A stretch of DNA of 64,000 nt from Branchiostoma floridae (Eukaryota > Chordata > Leptocardii > Amphioxiformes > Branchiostomatidae), in assembly GCF_000003815.2 (NCBI RefSeq), contig NC_049979.1:11633381-11697380 (forward strand), read 5' to 3'. A program made the translations under genes and the position numbers. The notes under the pieces were generated by a model. It had not been told where the DNA came from, did not search any database, and saw only the letters and a program-made list of their open reading frames with translations. The stretch's first letter is position 1, and each line of letters starts with the position of its first letter. Below, piece after piece: positions 46,001 through 64,000 of the stretch.

Positions 46001-49000
46001 ATACACAATTTTGTCAACAAAGGGAATACCATATACGTGTAGTATGCACTAACACAAAACTAACCAGTTCTCTCTGCCATTTCTGGAACAGGTCCTTGTC
46101 CTTCATGTCTGCTGCTCTAGCCTGGTTCTCTGCTGCAGGAAGTGAACTGTCCACACCAGTACTAGCTGCAGGTACATTCTCCTGGGTCTGCTGATACAGA
46201 ACATCCATACAACCTTTCACACAGATCTGGTGGTGTACTAGAATCTCATCAGAACAAAGACCAAGCTCATCCAGTTCCTATCAGAACTGGTGGTTATAGT
46301 ATCTATCCAAGCTTTACAATGACTCTCATACCATTTTGAAAGTTCCTTCCAAAACTGACATCATAGAATCTGTCAGATAAGAAAAAAATATGCTTTCTGA
46401 CTACATTGTATATGATAAACAATTTCCTTTTCTTAAGGACTAGTAGGAGAGTATTCATGGCTGTTGAATACACTTATAAATAACACACACTTAACCTTTT
46501 ATTTACGAAACATTGTGAATATGGGCCATGCTAGATGTGTAAAGCACTGTCCAATCGTGATTGCTACTTCTAACAGGACACACCTGTGGGATTCCCAGCT
46601 CCTCATCAAGGGTAGCAGCCACGTGCCGACCCTTCTGGCTCTCGTGCAGTTTCTGATTCTCCTCTACAACTTCTTTCACTCTGCCCTTCAGCAGTGACAG
46701 TTCCTCCTGGAGAGGCGAGATTTATCAGTGATCAATTCTCAACAGAAAAATGTCATTTGCACAGCAGAGCATCAACATATTGTGCATCTATATTAAAGAT
46801 AAACAAATGTGCATACAAAGTTGAGCTGTAAGCAGAGTTGACTGTCAGCATTCTAGCTTATTGTTTGGTCTCCTATCTCCAATAAAAACATACTAGTAAT
46901 GCTTGACAGCAATGACAGATAGTTTTAAGTATACTTGTACCACTAGTTACAGTATATTGGTTGAATCTGATATCTGTAGTACCAGTAGATTGTACCTTTT
47001 TTATGCTTGTCAGGTGAATTCTGCTCCCCAGGGCAAGGGGATACATTGTCAGGGCAAGGGACACAGTACCCTTATTCCCCTCTTTAGAGGAAAATCTGAT
47101 GTCTGTACCTTCACATATCTGTTCTCTGCTTCCAGCTGCTGGATGTAGCCATCCTGGGTGGTCAGGAGCGGCACCAGCTCCTCCGCTGGGGGCAGGTCAT
47201 GACCTCTGTCCCCCAGGTGCCTGATGGGAGAAGCTGGGACAAAGTGAGGGTCCCCAAACTTCTCAGGGGATGATGGGAAGAGAGGTTGTCTGGATGGTGA
47301 TCTTCCTCTTCCAGGAGATGTCTAGAGAAAACATACAGATATATACTGTGACTGAAAATGAAATGTCAATCATAATAGAAAGTTAGAAGAAATGGAAAGG
47401 CACACAAGAAACTTGTGCTTGTACAGTCCTCAAATATTAGCCTCTGAACATTAACCAGATTTTAAGAGCATTTGAAAGCATACTTCCCTAGTTTATTGAA
47501 CATGTTACCTGAAAAGCAAAGCCATTGGAAGTGAGACATTGCTAAAATCTCTCTGAAGACTTACTGGAGGTCTGGCACCTGTCCTACTTCTCGATGAGCT
47601 TCCATGGGGTTTCTGTAGAATGTTTCGTAGTCGGTCCACTAGACAAGAGTATACAAAAAATGTCTGAGAGGAGACACATTCAAGACATATTGACTCCTAG
47701 GCTATGTCTTGATTGACTCATTGAGGTGGTGCATACAGTTGAAGTGTGCATCATTGGTGTTTATGCCAAGTGAATTTAAGTGACTTGTCTATGACATCAC
47801 CTATATGACATTTATTTGTGATTTAGCATAGTATACATACATGTTTTGAGAATGCAGTGCTGCATCTCTGTCCTAAACTTTGGGCTATATATCTATGTCT
47901 AGGTTTGTATATAAGCAATTACTAGCTGTAGCTTTACATGCATGAATTGGCCAATTACTTACTGGGAGGTTTCCTGTGATCATTACCTCATGGAGGAAGA
48001 AAACAAAGTAGGAAATTGGTGTGCCAAAAAGTTAGTATTTCATTGTAGCAGCTGTAAAAAAAACAATCATAATGGTTCTAAGTCCTGAAAGAAACCTACA
48101 ATATGATTTTTATACTAAATTATATGACAAGGTGATCATGTAATCAACATCATTGCTATAACTATGATGGGTGAACTTTTTGTTTTTCCTTCTTTGTGAC
48201 ATTGGAAAATGGCAGCTTTCAACCAACCAATCATTTTACCATAATCATTTCTAACACTAGTAACAGTAACAGATTCACAATCATAATTCAAAGAACTGAT
48301 GTTTGGCATAGCCCTACCTGCAGTCTGATAGACTTGTTCCTGCTTGGCTAAAGCCTCTGGGGAAATGTCCATGTGTGCAGGGCCAGCCCCACTCCTGGGT
48401 GGGGAGGTCTGGCCTGGGTAGGGTGCACTGAGAGCGTGGTGTAGCTCATTGTGGGTCTCATTTGCACGATCTGTAAGAGGAATATTTGAAAGTAAACTCT
48501 TCTGTATGGACGTTAGTGTAACACACAGTTTAAGTTGCACTGCGTGCAATCACACATGGTTTGCTTGGAGTAAGCTTAGGTATCAGTAATGACATGTTTT
48601 CTTGTCATTCGGAAGTCAATGCAAAACAGTCTCTGTAATACCGAGTAGTCTCTGTTCTAAACCAAATGCTTACATGACAACAACCATGTTACCTCACCAG
48701 GGCTAGGTGATTTTGTCCTGCTGGGCGATAACTTTCGCTTAATTGTAGACATGACTTTCTTCCACTTTGCCATCACAGCATGTGGCCTATCTAACGTTAC
48801 ATGTACAATACTTAGCCTTTTGACACATTAACATGCTAAATGGGGCGTGTCTTCAAAGCAACGTCCACACACAACGTCCACACCAGAGTCAGGCTGTGGC
48901 CAGTTTTGAGGTGATCCACACAGAGAAGCCGCGTAGATTATTAACGGTAAGAGGCAACAATAAACATATATAGGCGCGAACATGACAAAGCAGCAACAAA

Positions 49001-49380
49001 AGAAAAGGTGTCAAGTTCATCGTTTGTGTGAAGGACAATAGAAGCTGAAGTATGTCGATCTGTTCTTTTCTTCTTCTCTTGATGAAAGAAACTGAATAGC
49101 TTTGTTCAAGTACCGTATCAGCTGTAACAGATCCGCTTGATACTGAAGAGAATTGATAGCTGTAAACAGATTTGCTCAGTCAGTTCTACGACAAAAGCAG
49201 GTCACGCTCTGAGCGTGATAACAACGAGCGTTAAAATTTAATCAGATTTTGTTGTTGTGCTGGGTGACATGGGGAGGGAGGGGGGCAAGGACACTTCAGC
49301 TTCAGTGTGTAGAACTCACCTCGGACTGCTCTTTGGTACTCCACAAGGGAGTCACTGACATCCCTGTCATATGCCTGCAT
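40010..49380 (-). CDS. SDCCAG8: Centrosomal coiled-coil protein SDCCAG8
   Basis: Seventeen exons on the minus strand encode 759 aa (human 713): 49380-49320, 48470-48318, 47638-47565, 47321-47109, 46706-46584, 46190-46065, 45928-45864, 45666-45466, 45178-45040, 44607-44455, 43926-43792, 43480-43364, 42836-42708, 41745-41613, 41417-41300, 40914-40740 and 40174-40010. Introns are GT-AG and phases agree throughout. Diagnostic blocks are the N-terminal LVEYQRAVR, GGVCIRCAQQEAVLSGTQ, ERDELMDALSQTRS, the C-terminal LEQQCVEHGRLHQRMKTRLK and LLTKQNGLMQDRQSL. Most of the protein is predicted coiled coil; the N-terminal third is Ser/Pro-rich and disordered. The human protein sits at centrosomes and the ciliary transition region and is a ciliopathy gene. 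An alternative donor 9 nt upstream exists at exon 11; homology favours 43792. Head-to-head with CEP170. Confidence 0.95.
41935..42058. mobile_element. Inverted-repeat element of the GTGACC family
   Basis: In SDCCAG8 intron 13. The ends CCAAACCTGTACCACTGATC and AGTATAGACAGGTTTG are imperfect inverted repeats, with GTGGCCAC words inside. It encodes nothing. Confidence 0.6.
42085..42242. mobile_element. MITE with GGGGTAACC ends
   Basis: The element is about 158 bp. The 5' end TTAATCAGTGGGGTAACC and the 3' end GGTTACCCCCTGGATTAA are inverted repeats, with matching inner words CATCAGTTTTTAAAAAC and GTTTTCAAAAACAACAGAT. A related single end lies at about 40506-40550 (ATGGGGTAACCTATATCAAT). No target duplication is certain. 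Confidence 0.75.
42985..43215 (+). mobile_element. 3' fragment of a LINE ORF2
   Basis: One frame reads YHKDCYRYSYFPRTVVDWNS followed by LP, then ILDPVKFREEVSQHLRNWK and a stop. The pattern FPRT...DWNxLP near the stop is typical of the reverse-transcriptase C-terminus of CR1/L2-like non-LTR elements. Only the extreme 3' end is present, as expected for 5' truncation. It lies in an SDCCAG8 intron, on the opposite strand to the gene. Confidence 0.75.
45225..45272. repeat. ATCA/AGCA tetranucleotide microsatellite
   Basis: Runs of ATCA and AGCA alternate in an SDCCAG8 intron. Confidence 0.9.
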
Positions 49381-49860
49381 AGCTAACTAAGAACGGAATG
49401 CATCACCAAGGGTGAAAGCTAGATGTTGGCCTAGAAATTGGACAAAGAAGGAGAAATTTGAACGGAACAGACACTTCCGGATTGTGTTGCATTTCGCGCG
49501 CAGGTCTTTTGCGCATAACATGAATCAAATGGACCAATCAGAGAGCAGCAATGGCAACTAGCGGTACACCGCAGAAAAATATCAGGAAATCGTAAAAAAT
49601 GTCAATATTGTTCTAATAACTCAAAAGTTCCCAAACAATCAGGATCATATACTTTAAATACAATATCATTGGTTTTCTATTGACGAATAAACCCTAGTAA
49701 TAGATCAATTGAATATATAGATAGCTATTTTTGCGTGTTGTTGCTATTATGGCTTTCCGCTAGCGAAATTCCTGCATTTTCCCCCGGTAGTTGCCAGTTG
49801 TCATCAAATCAAGAGACAAATTTCTCCCCGCAAGTAGCGCCTAGCTTTCCACACGAGGTG
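49381..49860. promoter_or_regulatory. Divergent promoter region of SDCCAG8 and CEP170
   Basis: This lies directly upstream of the SDCCAG8 start. A GCGCGCAGG CpG-rich patch lies near 49496-49505. On the plus strand a putative CEP170 5' UTR exon ends CCACACGAG before GTGAGTATG at about 49859. Its partner acceptor would be TTGTTCTACAG at about 53840. No TATA box is evident on either strand. Bidirectionality is inferred from arrangement. Confidence 0.5.
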
Positions 49861-52800
49861 AGTATGATACCTACGATCTCTCTTCTTCTATCTCGATTAT
49901 TGAACTAACGTTCAGGTGTTTCTGTGACGGAAATGACACAGAACAAGTGGCAGTGATGGGTGGTTCCGGTGGGGATGAGGATGACAACATGACAGGAGGG
50001 GAGGATGTTGGACATGTCGTCCTGATCCTGACGATCGCTTCCCGACAGCAGGAACTAGCTACGGCTTCTCGTGATCTTCCGGTGCCCCCAGTATGCCTGG
50101 AGGCAACCGAAGCGCAGCCGCGCCCGTTTATACAACATAAGCTACAATTTAGTATGACATGACAGCTGTCATATCAGTCGTTAACCCTGTAGCAAAATTA
50201 TGACTCCCGGAGTATAAACCTTAATTTGATGTGTATGCTGCAGTAGAAAAGACTGTTAATGGGTATGTTATTGTTGTTTACCCCCAAGTTCATCCTCAAG
50301 CTTCAAGTTTAAGTGTATACGTGCAGCTTTGTTCCTACGTCATGAAGTAATAATCCAATTCTCCAGGACCACATTCATTCATATTCCAGTCTGTGATCAT
50401 CCTGTCAGTGAGTTTCCCAGCCAGCCTGCCCATGTTGTGCACTCCATGTGAATTATTTATAGAGCATGACGTAGCAGTTGATGTCTGGCCAGGCAGGGTG
50501 ATGTGGCACATCCACTGCCCAGTTTCATTAAACCGGCATGTTAGCATTCAATCCATAGGCCAGACATCATACTGGAGTGGAGAGGTCTCATATGGACAGC
50601 AGAATCCTGGTAGTTGGAAGACTCATTTTTTGTCTTGGTGGGTTGTCGCCCAGTTTTAGGGACACCTGTTTGACTGGGAGACGACAGGTGATAAAACATC
50701 ACTGATGTTTGATGGTCTCCTTTTTGGCTCTCTACCTCATTACGATTCTCACATACTGTACATATTAATTTACAGCTGATTACTCTCAAAGCAAAGGTTT
50801 GGCTTTAGTTTTTTTAGGACATTGTGTTTATAGGCGATTTTGTCGGGCTTCTATTTTGTACCGTTTTTGTCTGCCAGCCAAATGTTCTGATACAAAAAAA
50901 TTCCCCATCGATAAGTACTAGTAATACTAAAAAAATGTGGAGCCAAACCTCTGCTTGGAGAGTAATCTTGTGTAAATTAATGTACTACAGTATGTGAGAA
51001 TCGTATCCATTAATATCAATATGATTTACAGAATTTAATTGTGTGCTGGACTGCTTTTGGTAAAAGTATCAATCAATGATGAAAGTGGATGCTGTCGGAA
51101 GGGTCTGACGTTTTTTTAAAAATCAGCCTAGTTTCTTGATGAACTTTGTATTGTGTCTCTTAATACTTTGATGTCTAACATTCATCACTGTACCTGCTTA
51201 AGTCTTGGTAGTGTGATTTTCCTTAATGTTGTTAGTTTGAAGTGCAGTTGGCAACAAATCTACATGTTTTAATAATGTGTTGTCCCACTCTTGTTGAACC
51301 TAATTAGGAATGACAAATTATATGAGAGCCTTCGCAGACATCCACTGAAATTGACAGAAAGGCCCTGTGTGTAAAAGAAATGTTAGATTTCATTCAGCAG
51401 TCTGGAAACCACATGGCAAAGGGTCAGTGGGGTGAACTGTACACTGTACACACATTGGTGGGATGTATTCAGTCAATGATTGAGTTTTAACAAGGTCACA
51501 TTTTTGTGGGCACTTCAGCACAAGTGGGCAAGCTTTATTGGTGAGAGAAACAAACTCACTTGTGTCTCCCACTTATGCATGAAATTTAGCTGTCACACCT
51601 GCTGCTGCCACCAATCATGTGCACATTAGCTTGAGTATTTCGTCTCCGTTGCGTTTCATTTTTATGATAGCCTTGGGAGTTGTTTTTGAAATTACTGCAC
51701 CTCATTTGGTACCAATATTGATCTGTGCTGATGTTCATGGTATATTTGCTAGTGGCTCAGATTCAAAGATGATTTCTTATTTATGTGTTCTAAAGAAATG
51801 TATTATTGACAATATTGTTATATTGCTAGAGATGGTCTTTGCCCCATAATCTGGCCTGCACAGAATACATAATAATATTAACTTAATATAATTATGCATT
51901 CCCGTGCTGGCCAGATAGCAACAAAGTATTAGACTATTAATAGATTTTGTAGCCTTTTTACATATACAGCTATTAATTGCCTCTATACATCTTAAATTGT
52001 AAAAGAGCTGAAAGTTTATGGTTGCCTTATACATTGTACATATCCTATTCTGAGTGATAGCAACATAAACATTAAAGCAGGTGATGAACCACACCATCCC
52101 AAGCAAGCACATGTACATAACGAATGAAAATGTCACAAATGATTTCCTTGCTGGGTGTGAAAATTCTGCTCTGATCAGAACCTAAAATGGCATGCCAATG
52201 TCATATTACTTTTAAGGGTAAATGTCAAATGACATTCCCTGTTTTGGTGATGTATTGAACCATCCTCCAGTTGTTATCTTTCTGTCTACATGTGTAAAGC
52301 ACAGATTAGTCTTCATCAAGTGCTGACTTATTTTCAGTTTCTGCCTTTTACAAATGGCTTATTCAGTTATTGACTCATCCCATAGATCATTGTTTACATG
52401 TAAGTCTTTCCAATTGAGAATTTGAGATATTGATTTCTATACACATTGACAATACATTATAATCAGGGAAAAGCTCTGTTTTCAGCTCTAGAGATATGAT
52501 TCGGCCATAGTTTGTTAAGAAAAGAACAACCAAACAATACCAATGTCTGCGTGCTGTGCTGAAAAAAATGAGATGATATTGCAGATTGGATTAAATTGTA
52601 ATGCAGAGCATGATGTCGTTTCTATAATGCATACAGGGGCTGTCTGGTGGTTGTAAAATACAAGAGAGCAATCTCAGTAATGAATGTTTTATGAGGGTGA
52701 TGATCAGTTTTCTTTTAACCATTTTTAACACACAAAAAATTAAGGTTTCTGAATCTTTTTACAATTAAGTCTACCAAATGAAATTTGTCATTCCTCATTT

Positions 52801-53840
52801 GAATTTGAAACGAAATTGATGAATAAACATGGCACTGATGCTGATTGTTTTCAGTTCAAAGACAGTAGGGTATACTGTTGGGACTAGGCAGGATTCATGC
52901 CTTAATTGCTGAAAATGCCATGTGGCAGCCCATTGTAAGATCATGTGATACATCATCTAATAGATACTTGCAGATTCTTGTCAGTGGTATTGATTATTCT
53001 GCTAACTGCTCATCAGTCTCAATACTAATACGGGGTTCTTCGTATGAAGAAGTTAGAAAAAAACTGACCTAGAGTAGACACACAATATATACCTTTTTTA
53101 TTAGGATGTAAGCTTTTTCAGCGTTCAATTGATTATCTGCTGCAATGGCTTAAAGTTATGTCCTGTAATATCAGAAGATGCCCGTAACTACATGAACCCT
53201 ATGGAATTGTTCTTGTGAAATCCCAAGGGGTCCACTCTATCACATGACTAGTGAATCTTGTGAATCAATCCCCTCTGCCCAGATTTGGCTATTAAGTATT
53301 ATTGTGCTTACACAAGGACACCTTGCCAAGGAGGTTAATTGCAATTTATGAAAGACCACTTTGTTTTGGCAGACGCAAATTGGTAGATCAACATGATAAA
53401 TGGAGGATGAACTCTTTGACCTGGCCAAAAAAACTGAGGGAAAACTGGCAAAATTGCATGTCATAGCCTTCACTTATAAGCCATTCAAGTTCACCTCCAT
53501 TATTAGTCCATATCTATCCAAGAAGGTCACCTTTGTTCAAGCTAAGCTGCAGTGTATCAAAATCCATCCCCTTCAGAGTGAGATGTCAGATTGGAATCAT
53601 TGGATGCACGGAAAAGGTTATTTGGGATCTGTATGAAGCTCTAGAAGGCTATCAAGAAAGTCTTTTTACATTATCCTCATCATTGTTTTTACATGATTGT
53701 TTTTCCTTGAGAATGAGTGAAGCGTTACTGGTAGAAAAGTTCCTCCTCCAATACTCATTCATTCTTTCTATCATGCCATTTCTGACCAATTTTGTCTCCG
53801 ACCAGAAAGTTACAAATAGTTGACTGCTCTTGTTCTACAG
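49861..53840 (+). other. Probable first intron of CEP170
   Basis: About 4 kb without a supported coding exon. Open frames at 49947-50162 (plus) and 50335-50547 (minus) were examined and not accepted. The rest is AT-rich single-copy-looking DNA. Exon 2 would begin at about 53841, with upstream ATGs before the CEP170 start. Confidence 0.45.
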
Positions 53841-53941
53841 ATGTAATGTGTACACAGCCATCACCGCCTAACATTACAGTACATCGGCCAGCATGATGCA
53901 GCAGTAGGGACTGGACACAGTAACCAGCTGTGCCGACAGCC

Positions 53942-64000
<10,059 letters not shown>

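Noticed and set aside
49947-50162. Plus-strand frame of 71 codons starting near the putative CEP170 5' UTR exon
   Set aside because: No recognisable domain and no conserved partner; it may be a chance frame in CpG-rich promoter DNA.
50335-50547. Minus-strand frame beginning MLTCRFNETGQWMCHITLPG
   Set aside because: It looks protein-like, but I could place it in no family and found no splice sites linking it to a gene. It may be a stray exon or a decayed copy; evidence is too thin to annotate.

Overview
The window looks like genomic DNA of an amphioxus (Branchiostoma). Its genes are compact, multi-exon and chordate-like, the intron and intergenic DNA is full of short inverted-repeat elements, and there are many minisatellites whose units contain exon-intron junctions. 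The species call is an inference from gene content and repeat style; no search was run. All exon maps below were built by hand from splice sites, reading phase and remembered family sequences.

Layout: (1) 1177-3466, minus: a DNA alkylation repair (AlkD-like) protein of 267 aa in 4 exons. (2) 3885-9934, plus: a secreted purple acid phosphatase (ACP7-like) of 441 aa in 13 exons, head-to-head with the first gene. (3) 13138-15703, minus: a four-pass membrane protein of the TMEM179/TMEM179B family, 223 aa. (4) 17059-21964, plus: FIBP, 363 aa in 10 exons, head-to-head with TMEM179B and containing one GC-AG intron. (5) 24752-28913, plus: a 1069-aa Roco-type GTPase with a C-terminal death domain and a block of six to eight hydrophobic segments inserted inside the G domain. 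(6) About 29650-39100, plus: three tandem units of a small proline-rich, tail-anchored membrane protein gene; the outer two look intact and the middle one has lost its TATA box and reading frame. (7) 40010-49380, minus: SDCCAG8, 759 aa in 17 exons. (8) 53942 to beyond the window end, plus: CEP170, with an FHA domain interrupted by what looks like a U12-type AT-AC intron. SDCCAG8 and CEP170 are both centrosomal genes and are also head-to-head neighbours on human chromosome 1q43-q44.

The most striking genome-level signal is that exon edges have repeatedly become the seed of tandem repeats: ACP7 exons 6 and 12, TMEM179B exons 2, 3 (both edges) and 5, FIBP exon 2 and its stop codon, and CEP170 exon 10. 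The copies carry duplicated splice sites, and one CEP170 copy would make an in-frame 51-nt exon. The other main candidate for something new is the membrane-inserted Roco-death protein. No CRISPR, rRNA or tRNA genes and no virus-derived elements were recognised.
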